A DNA stretch of 64,000 nt. Origin: Laburnicola sp. R22_1. Lineage: Eukaryota > Ascomycota > Dothideomycetes > Pleosporales > Didymosphaeriaceae. Shown piece after piece: positions 1 through 12,112 of this stretch. The notes under the pieces were generated by a model. The model saw only the letters and a program-made list of their open reading frames with translations. It was not told the origin of the DNA and ran no database searches. A program made the position numbers and the translations under genes. Each line of letters opens with the position of its first letter. The stretch's first letter is position 1. The stretch covers positions 1,240,001 to 1,304,000 of the forward strand of contig JACONQ010000010.1 of the NCBI GenBank assembly GCA_014281115.1, given 5' to 3'.

Positions 1-700
1 ATTTATAGTTATCTTTATCTGTATCTTTACTAGAAAAAGGGTCCATCTTAGGTATTTAGATGCGTAAGTACTAGAAATCTGCTATAAGTCTAAGTAATAG
101 AATTACTTTATAGAATAGTAGTAGCCAAGTTTACTATTACGCGTAACTTATATAGCTTATAGCATAGAAATTATATTACAAATTAGGAGCGAGAGAAGAA
201 TATATATAATTTAGCAATAGGTTATTTACTAGAGTATAACAGACGTTAATATTTAGAAGTTACTTAATAGATAGAATATGTTAATTAGGATTCCTAAACT
301 ATTAAGCATTATATAGATAACCTCGCTAAATAATATATATAGATAGCTAGTCTTTAAGCTTAGTAATATAGGTACGAGCTATACTTAAGTCCTATTAAAG
401 GGCTTACTCTATTTTAGTAAGTTATATAAAGTAGTTTTCTAAGTCCTAGTAATTAATACGCGGGATATAGTTATTAAGAAGACAACTTTAGAGTTTTCTA
501 AGCTATTGCTATAGGGCTATATAATTAGCCGCTAGGGTCTTAGACTTCGTAAGGGCAATAAAGTCCTTTTTTATGAAATTGTAGTATGCTTACAGCTTTA
601 TTTCTTCCTACTCCATAATCTTAAAAGAGTGCTTATATAACACAATATAATCCTCTAATATCTTAACTTATTCTAACTTTATTATAAACTACTACTCTAA

Positions 701-795
701 TACTTTATAACTAGTCTAGCTATATTAATAATAGTAGAAGGGATAACTGCTATTATTGTAATATTTTTATTAAAAACCCCTTAGTCGAAAAATAA
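701..795 (+). repeat. Dispersed RIPed repeat, copy 1
   Basis: This about 95-bp segment ends in CCCCTTAGTCGAAAAA and is related to 2,325-2,435, to 3,076-3,187, and in reverse orientation to 3,672-3,790. It looks like the end of a larger repeat, but the family cannot be named. Confidence 0.6.
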
Positions 796-2324
796 CTATT
801 AATAGTAATATAATAATATTCTACTAGAACTTAGGTTTCTAGTTAATAGTATTAACAAACTATATATATTCTTAAACCTTAACTTTGTCTAGCTTTAAAC
901 TATCTTCTATACTAGTAATACTAGTATACAGTTTATAATTTAGTACGTCACTATTAGTAGTAGTAATATTAGTAAAGTATATATATTTAGGAGATTAGTA
1001 GATAGTAGACTAGCACAATTTTAATAGTTACACATTATAGTTAAAAAATTAGGTATATTAGCAAAAGAGTTTTCTTTATTAAAAGGTCTACTTTTATAAT
1101 TTTTATTATTATTGTCTGCAAAAGCCTTACTATAATCTTTAGATTAAAGAAGTCCCTTTTTAAATATAACTTTACGCTTATTATATTATTACTCTATCTT
1201 TAGTAAGTTATTATCTAACTTATTCTAGTCTATAGGTAGAGTATCCTAAGTAGTGCTTAGCTAAGTTAAGACTTCTAGCTAAGACGTAGTAAAGTTGCAA
1301 AACTTCTTATAAAAGCTAGTATTATTATTATTATTTTTATAGCTTAGTCTTACTATCTTATCTACTATATATAATAGGTTTATCTCTTAGTAAGTATATA
1401 ATTTAAGTTAGAAGTTAAGAGTTAAGGTTATAAGATGTAAGCATAGTAGAGTGTTATAATTAATTATAGTAGGTAGTTTTTTATATAAGGCATTATAACT
1501 AGCCTATATATAACTATAAAAGTTAGAATATATATAAGGTGTAAAACCTTAAGGCTTTATACGCTAATACTAAACTCTCTAGGCTTTTACTAAAGTAGGT
1601 AAAACATATTAAAATTACTATAAAGTCTTAAGACTTTTTAACTACGTAAAGCAAGCACACTTAAGGACTGTATTTACTACTATACTATACTAGAGTAATT
1701 TACTAAAAGTGTAGATCTTACTAACTTAACTTATAACTATACCTTAGGCTATAAGTTATCTAGGTTATTACTATCTACTATTATTATAAAGGTTATATAT
1801 ATCTATCTAATATTATTATAGAGATTTTGTGTATTAAAAAAGATAGAGGAGACATTATAGTTAGTATTAATAGTTAATAATATTAATATTATCTTATTTC
1901 TTATTAGTAAGATAAATAAAATCACTATAGTTTTTAGTAACTTATAATAAGTTTAATAAATAATTATAACTATAGGTGGCTTATCTAAGTAAGCTAGTCT
2001 TATAGTTATTATAATAACTAGATTTGCTTATTAGTAAGCTATTTTTATAATTACTATAATAGTTACTATATATAAAGCTTAGTAAGCCTATAAATTATTA
2101 TTGGGTGCTATATTACTTATAAGTAAGTTACTCTTCTAGGGACTATTATAGTAGTACTAGAGGGCTAACGTCTTATAATATATAACCTACTTGCCACTAA
2201 ATAAGATAGTAGCTATTTTTTATTTTCTACTACATCTATTATTAATAGGTAACCTATAGGTAAACATTATTATTACTATTAGTTATATTAGTAATACTCT
2301 AAAGAAGGTATTTATACTTCTAAT

Positions 2325-2435
2325 ATACCCCTTTTATTAATACCTTAAAATGCTTTTCTATATATACAACAGCAGGAGGAATATCTGCTATTATTATAAT
2401 ATTTTTATTAGAAATCCCTTAGTCGCAAAAAAACC
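2325..2435 (+). repeat. Dispersed RIPed repeat, copy 2
   Basis: This copy ends in CCCTTAGTCGCAAAAAAA and matches the left arm of the inverted repeat at 3,076-3,187 in the same orientation. Confidence 0.6.
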
Positions 2436-2773
2436 ATACTTCTAATATATAAGGTACTTAAGAATATAGAGGAGTCTACCTACTATATTAGTTAATAGGC
2501 ATTGTTATTAATAACGCCTTAAAGATAGGCTATAGATAGTTAAGCTATAGCTTAATAATCGCTATTATAGTATAAGGGCACTATAGGGGTTATTATACTA
2601 TATATAAGATAATAGTAATAATTAGAATCTAAATATAAAATAATAGTAATACTTATATAAGGTAGGTATGTAGAGAGACTATATATAGTCTTACTTAGAA
2701 TCTTACTTACTAATTACACTAGTTCTAAAAGAATAATATAATATAAGCGAGAAGTCTATACTTTAGATTAGTA

Positions 2774-2872
2774 ATAGGTAGTAGTTCTATATAATACGAT
2801 AGTAATTAATACTATTATATTAACTAGTAATTACTATTTAGTAAAAGACTTTAACTTTATACTTTACAAAAA
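2774..2872 (+). repeat. Duplicated segment, matches 6,521-6,592
   Basis: The two segments share the run from GTTCTATATAATACG to GACTTTAACTTTATACTTT. This copy carries about 26 extra bases in the middle, close to a local duplication of its own sequence. Confidence 0.6.
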
Positions 2873-3075
2873 TTCTAATTTTTAAAGCTTACTAAGCAGC
2901 TTACTAAGTAGATTATTAAGCTATTTTTAATTTTAACTAATTAAAGAGCTTTATTTACTAATTAATTAGCATTTTATAAGCAGTATAGGCACTTAGAGTA
3001 TTTTAGCTACTCTAGCTACTTTAGATATACTAGTAGTATAGGTGTATATTTTTACACAATTTTATATAAAAATAT

Positions 3076-3790
3076 ACCCCTTTTTATTAACACTATTTTA
3101 AAACGCTTTTTTGTGTTAATACTAGTAAAAGGGATAATTACTAGTATTATAATATTTTTATTAGAAACTTCTTAGTTGCAAAAAAAAACCTATATATATA
3201 TACTAAGAAAAATGTAGTATTACTAGTGCGCTTTAAGCGTATTTAGTGCGTAGGTATATATAAGTGTACTTAGAACCAGTTAGGTACTCTAGATATTTAT
3301 ACTTACTTAAAACTTTTTCTAAAATAATAAATAAAAAGATTATAAAAAGATAATAATAAGTATAAATTTTATTTTAAAAAAGTTAGTTAAAAGGTTAAAA
3401 TTTACTAAAAATATATATGGCTTTAATTAAATCTACCTAAGAGTAGAATAATAAAGGCTTTTATCTTCAATAATATAATAATAAAAAGTAGAGCCCTCTA
3501 CTTCGTAATTCAAAAGAGCGTAAAAACTAAAAATATATATAGTAATTATTACTATATTAGAAAAAAATTTATACACGTAAAAATATTTAAAGTATTTAAG
3601 TAGTTCTATATAAGACTATATATACCTATACACTAAATATACTTAGAACGCACTAGTAATACTACTTTTTTAGAGTATAGTTTATTTTTATTTTGTAACT
3701 AAGAGGTTTTTAATAAAAATACTACAATAATAATAGTTATTGCTTCTATATTATAAATATATAAGAGCGTTATAAAGTATTAATAAAAAG
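3076..3790. repeat. Long imperfect inverted repeat, MITE-like
   Basis: The left arm (3,076-3,260) and right arm (about 3,619-3,790) are reverse complements. The inner 47 bp of each arm (3,214-3,260 and 3,619-3,665), beginning GTAGTATTACTAGTGCG, are the best preserved. The core (about 3,430-3,535) is related to a far less mutated sequence at 8,918-9,015. It has no coding capacity. A non-autonomous DNA element or two nested insertions would both explain it. Confidence 0.6.
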
Positions 3791-3805
3791 AGTTTATTCT
3801 TAGGG

Positions 3806-5983
3806 TAATATATTCTATTAGTAGCCTTAACAGATTAGTCCGCTGGATAGTTTTTGCTAAGACCACAACACTTTACTACAAATTATAATATCTTAATAAC
3901 ATAATGCGTTATTATCTAATTAAGAAGGCAGAATTAAGCTTGCCCTTTATATCTATTAGAATAAGCAAATTTTAAGCCTATAATGCACTGCTATAGCATA
4001 TAATATTCTAAAGTCTACATTAAGCAATTAAATTAATAGAATTACTACCTAAGTAAATATATAATTAGGTATAGCAAAACTTACTATAACTAAAGAGTAG
4101 ACGCTTATATAGTATATCCTTAATCTAGATTTGTAAGAATTTACACCCTAACTAAGTAAGGTAGAAAATATAGCTAATAAACTACCAGCTACGTAGTATA
4201 AAGATCCTATAGAATAATACTAGACTTAGCGCTTTATAAAACGCGTACCTAAGCTTAAACTAGCTTTTAATTAAGTAAAGAACTAATAAAGAATATAATA
4301 GGAAGACCTAGAGGTTATAAACGCGTAGTTTTAACTAGTAAAGAACATAAAAGCGAAGTATAGATTGTAGAATAAAGATATCTATAACTTTAATAAGATA
4401 GGCTTCTAGATAAGAGTTATTAGCTTAATAAAGGTTATAACTAGTTTAGAAAAATATTTTTAATCTGTACTTATTTAGCTAGGCAATTATAAGTAGGTTA
4501 TAGTAATTTAGAGTATTTACGCTATTAAATATACTATCTTATCCTTTATTATCAATAAAGGGCAAGTCTATATTTTAGTGTAGCATAAGGAGACTAGTAT
4601 TCTATATAATTAGAAGCTCTTAGTCTCTAAAACTAGCTAGACTAATAATAAGCTTAAAGTTGCGTAGTTAAAGCACTTTAATATGTATATAAGGTCGCGC
4701 ATAGTAGAGTTATTAGAGATTACTTATTCTAGATATAAGCGCGCATAAGAGTTATAGAGATTACTTATTCTTCCTAACGCTTTATATCCTAGCGCACTTA
4801 TTTTATATTCTTTAGCTACTTAATATAGTCTATTTTGCGCTACTAAAGCTAAAGTACTTCTAGTATATACAGTACTTAGCGCGCTAATATATCTTTTATA
4901 TTAATAAAAAGAGCTTTCTATTAGCCTTTTATAATACGTTTTTTAATATATTTATATTAGAAAACTATAAAAAAGTCTTTAAGGTCTCTAGGCTTATTTC
5001 TTTAGATATATTAGTAGTAGTAAATCGCCTTAATATGCGTATTTACACTCTACCTTAGAGTATCCTACTAGATATACTATAGTAAGCTAGGATCTTAAGC
5101 AATACCTTTAAGTTTAGATTCTAGTTAAAGCTTATACGCAACTCTTTTATTTAGTCTTTACCTAATACTAAATTAAGCTACTTATAGCTTATAAAAGGTG
5201 CTAAACTTATACTCTACTATAGTGTACTTTAAAAGACCTATATTAAGAAACTTAAAAAATAAATTAAGGTTTTAATAAAGTAAAGAACGCGTAAAACAAA
5301 GCGTATTTAAAAAAATTGGACACTAGACTTTACTTAGGAAGTAGATTTAAAAGTAGAAAGCTTTTTTATTAGGATAAAGTTATTAAAAAAGGTGTAAGGT
5401 AGTAGTAAGAAAGAGGCAGATTCTTTAATATAATACTACTATAGAAGGTACAAAGAGCCTAGGCATAACACAAAAATCTATTAGATAGATAAAAAGATAA
5501 AGAAGGAGTTAAATATTACTTTTAGAAGCTTATTTTTAAATAGTGTTAATAGTAAATTAGAGTAATTTTATTATGGGTTATTATAAGACTAAAAATAATA
5601 GGTTAACTTTATTTTATAATAGTACGCACTTAGTAACTAAAAATTAGATAAAGTACTACTTAAGATATAGTATACTTTACTATAAATTACCTATATATAG
5701 TATTGTAGATAATATATTATATATTATAGAGAGTCTTATTATAAGTTTATACTGCTAAGAAAGACTTCTTAGCTTTATATAGCTGCTATAGCTATGTAAA
5801 AAGGCTATATAATATAAAAAGTAGATTAAATAGTAACTTAGTATATTATAAGTTATAGTAGGTTATTATAAGTTACTATAAAGTAATATTAGTAGTGTTC
5901 TATAATAAGTTATAAAAACCTTAAAGTTGCTAAAAAAACTATCTAGTAGACTAATCTATTTAGGCTACTAATAGAATATATTA
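3806..5983 (+). mobile_element. RIPed Fot1/pogo-type DNA transposon, copy 1
   Basis: The element is about 2.18 kb and is bounded by terminal inverted repeats of about 48 bp starting TAATATATTCTATTAGTAGCC. Translation on the plus strand gives a stop-ridden pogo/Fot1 DDE transposase: YNFNKIGF at about 4,385 is the RIPed form of the first-Asp block (YNF-DETGF in the family) and LKHFN follows at about 4,670. Around 4,700-4,790 it is rearranged relative to copy 2, so the second catalytic Asp block is not readable here. Non-functional. Confidence 0.8.
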
Positions 5984-6520
5984 TATTAGGAAAGTGTTTT
6001 CTAGAAAGACTGCTTAACTGTGCGCATACCTACACATTTTTATATAAGTATTTTACTAGCATAAAAATACTTAGAGATATGCAAATATACACAGACTTAC
6101 GCAGATATATATAAATAGTTTAAATAAGTAATTTTTTAAAGCTTTATAACCTTTTTACTAGTAAAACTATAATTTTAATTTTTTAATAGATTTATAGAGA
6201 TAGAACTAGTCTTTAATTATTTAATTTAAAAATACTATTTTTATTATATAATTAGTTAGTAATTAATAAAAACTCTTTATTTTACTAGTTACTATATATA
6301 TTACGTAATAATTATGTATAAAAATATAGTACTAATAATATACTATTTAAATTCTTTAAAAGTTTTAATAAAAGTAAAGTAGTTAAAAAGCAATTAAAGT
6401 TTATACTTTTTATAATAGTGTTCTTTACTAAGCTACTAATTTTTGCCTAATCTAATTCTTTAAATAATTATAAACCTATATATTTTTTATTTTTAAACCT
6501 ATAAAATCTAGAATTTAGAA

Positions 6521-6592
6521 TTAGGTAGAAGTTCTATATAATACGCTAGTAATTACTATTTAGTAAAAGACTTTAACTTTATACTTTAAAAA
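6521..6592 (+). repeat. Duplicated segment, matches 2,774-2,872
   Basis: This is the shorter copy of the segment at 2,774-2,872 and lies directly beside the end of the second transposon copy. Confidence 0.6.
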
Positions 6593-6607
6593 CCTTTTTA
6601 TTATTTA

Positions 6608-8800
6608 CATATTCTATTAGTAGCCCGGACAGATTACTCTGCTAGATAGTTTTTCTTAGTAATTTTAAGGTCCCTTATAACTTATTATAAAACACCACTA
6701 ACGTTACTTTATAGTAACTTATAATATACTAAGTTACTATTTAATCTACTTTTACGTTATATAGCCTCTTTATATAGCTATAGTAGCTACGTAAAGCTAA
6801 GAAGTCTTTCTTAGTAGTACAAACTTATAATAAGACTCCTATAATATATAATATAATATCTACTATACTATATATAGGTAATATATAATATACTTATTAT
6901 AATTTGTAGTAAAGCATACTATATCTTAAGTAGTACTTTATCTAACTTTTAGTTACTAAGTACGTACTATTGCAAGATAAAGTTAACCTATTATTTTTAG
7001 CCTTATAGTAACCTATAATAAAATTACTCTAATTTACTATTAACACTATCTAAAAATAAGCTACTAAGAGTAATATCTAACTCCTTCTCTATTTCTTTAT
7101 CTATCTAATAGGTTCTTATGTTGTGCCTAGGCTTTTTATATCTTCTATAGTAGCGTTGTGTTAAGGGACCTGCCTCTCTCTTACTACTACCTTGCGCCCT
7201 TTTTAATAACTTTACCCTAATAGAAGGGCTTTCTACTTCTAAATCTGCTTCCTAAGTAAAGCCTAGTGTCCTACCTTTTTAAGTACGCTTTCTTTTACGC
7301 GTTTTTCGCTTTATTAGAATTTTAATTTGCTTCTTAAGTTTCTTAATATAGGTTTCTTAAAGTACACTATAGTAGAGTATAAGTTTAGCACCTTTTATAA
7401 GCTATAAGTAGCTTAATTTAGTATTAGGTAAAGACTAAATAAAAGAGTTGCGTATAAGCTTTAACTAGAATCTAAACTTAAAGGTATTGCTTAAGATCCT
7501 AGCTTACTATAGTATATCTAGTAGGATACTCTAAGGTAGAGTGTAAATACGCATATTAAGGCGATTTACTACTACTAATATATCTAAAGAAATAAGCCTA
7601 GAGACCTTAAAGACTTTTTTATAGTTTTCTAATATAAATATATTAAAAAACGTATTATAAAAGGCTAATAGAAAGCTCTTTTTATTAATATAAAAGATAT
7701 ATTAGCGCGCTAAGTACTGTATATACTAGAAGTACTTTAGCTTTAGTAGCGCAAAATAGACTATATTAAGTAGCTAAAGAATATAAAATAAGTGCGCTAG
7801 GATATAAAGCGTTAGGATCTTTTATTCTAAATAATAATTCTTAAAATTCTAAAAGTAGTAGCTCTTATAGCTATCTAGAATAAGTAATCTCTATAACTCT
7901 ACTATGCGCGACCTTATATACATATTAAAGTGCTTTAACTACGCAACTTTAAGCTTATTATTAGTCTAGCTAGTTTTAGAGACTAAGAGCTTCTAATTAT
8001 AAAGAATACTAGTCTCCTTATGCTACACTAAAATATAGACTTGCCCTTTATAGATAATAAAGGATAAGATAGTATATTTAATAGTGTAAATACTCTAAAT
8101 TACTATAACCTACTTATAATTGCCTAGCTAAATAAGTACAGATTAAGAATATTTTTCTAAACTAGTTATAACCTTTATTAAGCTAATAACTCTTATCTAG
8201 AAGCCTATCTTATTAAAGTTATAGATATCTTTATTCTATACTTTATACTTAGCTTTTATATTCTCTACTAGCTAAAACTACGTGTTTATAACCTCTAGGT
8301 CTTTCTATTATATTCTCTATTAGTTCTTTACTTAATTAAAAGCTATTTTAAGCTTAGGTACGCGCTTTATAAAGTGCTAAGCCTAGTATTATTCTATAGA
8401 GTCTTTATACTATATAGCTAGTAGTTTATTAGCTATATTTTTTACTTTACTTAGCTAGAATGCAAATCCTTATAAAATTAGGTTAAGAATATACTATATA
8501 AGCGTCTACTTTTTAGTTATAGTAAGCTTTACTATACCTAATTATATATCTATTTAGGTAGTAATTCTATTAATTTAATTACTTAGTATAGACTTTAGAA
8601 TATTATATACTACAGCAGCGCGTTATAGGCTTAAAATTTGCTTATTCTAATAGGTGTAAAAGGCAAGCTTAATTCTGCCTTCTTAATTAGATAATAACGT
8701 GTTATATTATTAAGACATTATAGTTTATAGTAAAGTATTATAGTCTTAGTAAAAATTATCTAGTGGACTAATCTGTTTGGGCTACTAATAGAATATATTA
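6608..8800 (-). mobile_element. RIPed Fot1/pogo-type DNA transposon, copy 2
   Basis: The element is about 2.19 kb and lies in inverted orientation to copy 1, with the same terminal inverted repeats. The minus-strand translation keeps the block LLILDSYKSYY (around 7,870), the decayed LLILDGHxSHH motif of DDE_1/pogo transposases. It also keeps the downstream stretch ending in DILVVVNRLNMR. Many in-frame stops are present, so it is dead. With copy 1 it makes a 5-kb palindrome-like arrangement with a spacer of about 620 bp. Confidence 0.8.
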
Positions 8801-8917
8801 GTAACTATAGTTATTAGTACTGTAAGTACGTGGGTAAAGGTAAGCTTTAGGCGACATACCTCCTAGGCAACAGACGGTAAACAATTGCCGTGTTAATGTG
8901 TGTGTGGCGTTATTTTA

Positions 8918-9015
8918 TCTACCTAGGGGTAGGACGACAAAGGCTTTCATCTCAAATAACATGACAAAAAGGGCAGAGCCCCCTGCTTAGTAATCAAAAA
9001 AGGCGTAAAAAGGTG
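8918..9015 (+). repeat. Weakly mutated copy of the RIPed element core
   Basis: This segment aligns with 3,430-3,535 inside the MITE-like repeat (TCTACCTAGGGGTAGGACGA here, TCTACCTAAGAGTAGAATAA there). The AT-block copy differs mostly by C-to-T and G-to-A changes, so this copy approximates the pre-RIP sequence. It sits just outside the AT block. Confidence 0.65.
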
Positions 9016-9224
9016 ATGACAAAAAAAAGGCCGTGTTAATATAGACTAGAATCAAAGTTCGCATAAATAGGGCCATTAACAATGAAAGCAGACGCAGCTA
9101 ACTCAAACTCGGGCCATCACCACTATTCTTCCCTCCATCTCCTAAACATCATATAGCTTGAAGTTGGTTGAACAAGACCTCTCGGCAGGCTATGTTGCTA
9201 TACATACACGTGCGGAGACGCTGG

Positions 9225-10418
9225 CTACGCCCAGTACCCGAGCAGAGCCATCAGACCTGTTCCGTGTCAGTGTCATCAGATGTAGTCAATTCTGAAGCAC
9301 TTACCGGCACCTAGGGTCATGAGCCCAAATGCGCTCAACAACCTGCCAATCGAGGCCTTTTGCATGGTGGGTGAGAACATGAACTCATGCGCCATGAGCT
9401 CGACAAGCCCCGTGTAGATTAGAATGCCGGCACTGATGGAATCAAAGATACCGTTGGACAGCAGCGCTGTCTTCGACCCGGCCGAGAACGAGCTGCGGAC
9501 ACCTAGTCCAATCGCGATAGCAATGGGAGTGGACAGACCATAAGCAACTCCAAGTAGATACGGCGTCCACCTCTTGCTCTTGGGCCAGGGGACCAATGCC
9601 AGACGAGCGCCCAAACCAAGGCCTTCGAACATCTGATGGAAGACAAGCACAATATAGAGCGTAGTGAACTCATCCCCCGAAACCGCGAGTGTAAGGCCAA
9701 TGAAAATCGAATGGAAGATGACACCGAACTCGAGGATAAAGATGGCTGTCATCTGAGCCGCGTAGGACTCTGGTATAAGACCACGCTTCACAAAATCGGA
9801 GCCCAGTTGGGAGTTGTCTGTATGCTCGCGGCTGTGGCCGGGATGATCCTCTCCAGGTACGTGCCGATGGCCATCTTCACTCGGCGGTCCGTTGGCGTGA
9901 TTGTCGAGGCTGACATCCTGATTGGGAACACGGTGCGAATGTTCGTCGCCAAAGTTGCCGTACCGCATCGTCAAAAGTTCCAAGAAGAACATGAGGAAGA
10001 TGGTTATCAGCGCAATGCCTTCTGGCCATGGATACTCTGGGAGAGAATCCGCCAAGCATTCATCGCGGAGCGCGTCGTTGGCCGGTGCCAAGAGGTGTAT
10101 GAAAGCCGTAGCGACGATGATGCCTGATCCAAAGTACTTCGCGATGACGAAGAGAGTTTCCGGTACACCCAGCTTTCGGTTTCTCCTGGCGAACACTGGG
10201 AAGATAGCGCCTGCTTCATGTCAGTTGGCCCTTTGTCCTTGCAATTCCTGCCACTCACCGAATGACGCTGCGATTAATATCACAAAGATGGACGAGATTC
10301 GCAATCCCATGCGTCCATCATAGTCATTGCTACTTGCACAGGCCGGTGCCGGTTCCTCCTCTGCACCTTCCTCTGCTTGCCGTAAGACGAGGCGTGCGAG
10401 CTCCGAGGGAAGAGTCAT
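9225..10418 (-). CDS. ZIP-family zinc/iron transporter
   Basis: Plasma-membrane (or vesicular) divalent metal uptake protein of the ZIP family, like yeast Zrt1/Zrt2. Exons 10418-10259, 10210-9305 and 9256-9225, with two 48-nt introns, give 365 aa. The second intron restores the expected C-terminus, GAGLMALLGYWA. The protein has eight predicted membrane segments, a His-rich cytosolic loop between TM3 and TM4 (HSH, GHRH, HPGHSREH) and the metal-site helices HSIFIGLTLAV and HQMFEGLGLG. The start ATG begins MTLPSELARL. It is the first intact gene beside the AT-rich block. Zinc is the likeliest substrate; iron cannot be excluded. Confidence 0.9.
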
Positions 10419-12112
10419 GGTCGGAGCCAGACAAGAGCTCCTAGAATTGAGTTCGTGAAAGAGATACTATCGAGTGAAAGAGTAAAGTAGCCGGGGAGAA
10501 GTGGGTGCCAAACGCAAGAACAAGCAACGCCGAGAATTCTGGTTTCGAGCTCAAGGCCTTGTCCTGCAGAAAGGAACGCAGCGAGAGAAGGTCCTATTTA
10601 TTACAGCCAAAGAAAAGCCACTGAGCACTATGGTGGGTGACGATAAGCTTTTTGTAAAGGGCTCTTGGGTGGCGGTGGGAAACTCGGCCCTCTTGGGTTG
10701 TTCGGGTTTGCATGGTGTTGAGCACCTGAATGTCCCGCTAACAAAAATGGAGATACGGCCCAGCATAGATTGAACGCCTTCGCACGCAACGGACTTCGAT
10801 AACAGGCAGGTCTCATTCATGATTCGACACATAGACTCGTTACGCGGTACATCCCAGGTGTTTGTAGCACACGCTCACCGGAATGTGGTCGAGTACAGCG
10901 TTGGTAATCGTTCGTTCTGAGTAGTGCCTTAATAAGCGAGCGCGTAATTCCCTCCGATGTTCAACAGCACACAGATGGGTATTCTACCCCAAGGGGACCC
11001 GATCGACCACAGTTAGCTAGCAATGCTGCAACGGCAGACAAGCTGGTTTGGATACTGTTGCGTAACGCAGCAGCGAAAAGCCCATTTACCGGACAGCAGG
11101 CCCCAGTTACCCCCACGAGAGTCCATAGTGAAGACAGTCTGTTAGTATTCTTGTTCCGTGTGTCCCCGTCCGTCATAACCCTGTATTTGGTAAGTGCTGG
11201 CTGGGTACCTTTGTACCTTGTGTTTTCATATCTCGACGCAGTCTTGGACATGCAATGCCAACCAGCCCCGCACTTTCGAGTGTTCGCTATTTGCATTGTT
11301 TGTCGTTGTTAGCACACAAAGGAAGCCAGTGGCCCATGCAGTAGGTTGTCTCCATGAGGATACCTCGACGTGGCAGCGTAACTACGCCTGAGTATGTAGT
11401 GTTCCGAGAGCGGCGGGCTAGGATAGAGGATGCGCAGATTAGGTGGTGGCCCAGGGCAAGAATACACAGAAGAGGCAGTATAACACACTCTCACGGCATC
11501 AGAAGTAATGCACGGCTGGTGTAGGGTAGGAATTGCCATCACGGTCGGATCATCAATCCGCCGCTCATCGGCTAGTGTCGGAACGGGCGGCTGCCGGAAC
11601 TGACCCTGCTTTTGCGATCATGGCACATTGGCGATCGGCCATGGTAATCTGCAGCCGCCATGCGCGACCTAGGTACAAGCCGACTGTACATGCACCGGTT
11701 CTACCGGTTCTTCTTGTAACGAAGACTCATAGATCAGACGTGGAAAGACTGGATGCCAGCAACGAAAACGGAACCGCTTCGCAGGCCGTGGTTCGCTCTC
11801 TCTGCGGTGAACAACCATGAGGCGCTCAAAACCCAGAGCGGGGTGCAGTAATTAGCGCATTGCCCAATGAAGAGCCCCCGCAGCGGGCGGAGCTATGGCC
11901 ATAGTGACGTATCGATGCTGCTTCCCAGGCGAGCTCTCGAACAGGTGACCAGCGCTACGCAGGCACCCTCAAATAGCTTGCCTGCGCTGTTGCCTGCTCT
12001 GACTACCAGACGCTGCTTTTCGTTCTTCGCCTTGCAGTCGACGCCCTGACGAAGACCAGCACTGACTGGACTCCTTCCCATCCCCGTTCCCATCTCGGTC
12101 CTCTCCTCTTTG
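10419..12112. other. Intergenic, 1.7 kb, nothing recognised
   Basis: Base composition is normal. Only short unsupported frames are present. It contains the promoters of the zinc transporter and, at its right end, of the opsin, whose 5' leader around 12,060-12,110 is C/T-rich. Confidence 0.6.

Larger units (their letters stand above)
1..8830. repeat. AT-rich, RIP-degraded repeat block
   Basis: The stretch is strongly AT-rich, full of TA steps, and has stop codons in every frame; no open frame of gene size exists. The composition switches to normal near 8,830. Decayed transposase coding can still be read, with C-to-T and G-to-A changes (for example Asp to Asn, Glu to Lys, Trp to stop), which is the signature of repeat-induced point mutation. 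I see two DNA transposon copies, a MITE-like inverted repeat and several smaller duplicated segments; the first 2.7 kb otherwise contains nothing I can name. It probably acts as heterochromatin (inference). Confidence 0.9.

Noticed and set aside
1..2700. Possible retrotransposon remains in the leftmost AT-rich part
   Set aside because: No readable reverse transcriptase, integrase or LTR pair can be defended by eye; too decayed to name.
11058..11105. A further dispersed-motif copy (CCCCAGTTACCCCC on plus)
   Set aside because: Only the GGGGTAACT part matches in reverse; the flanks do not.
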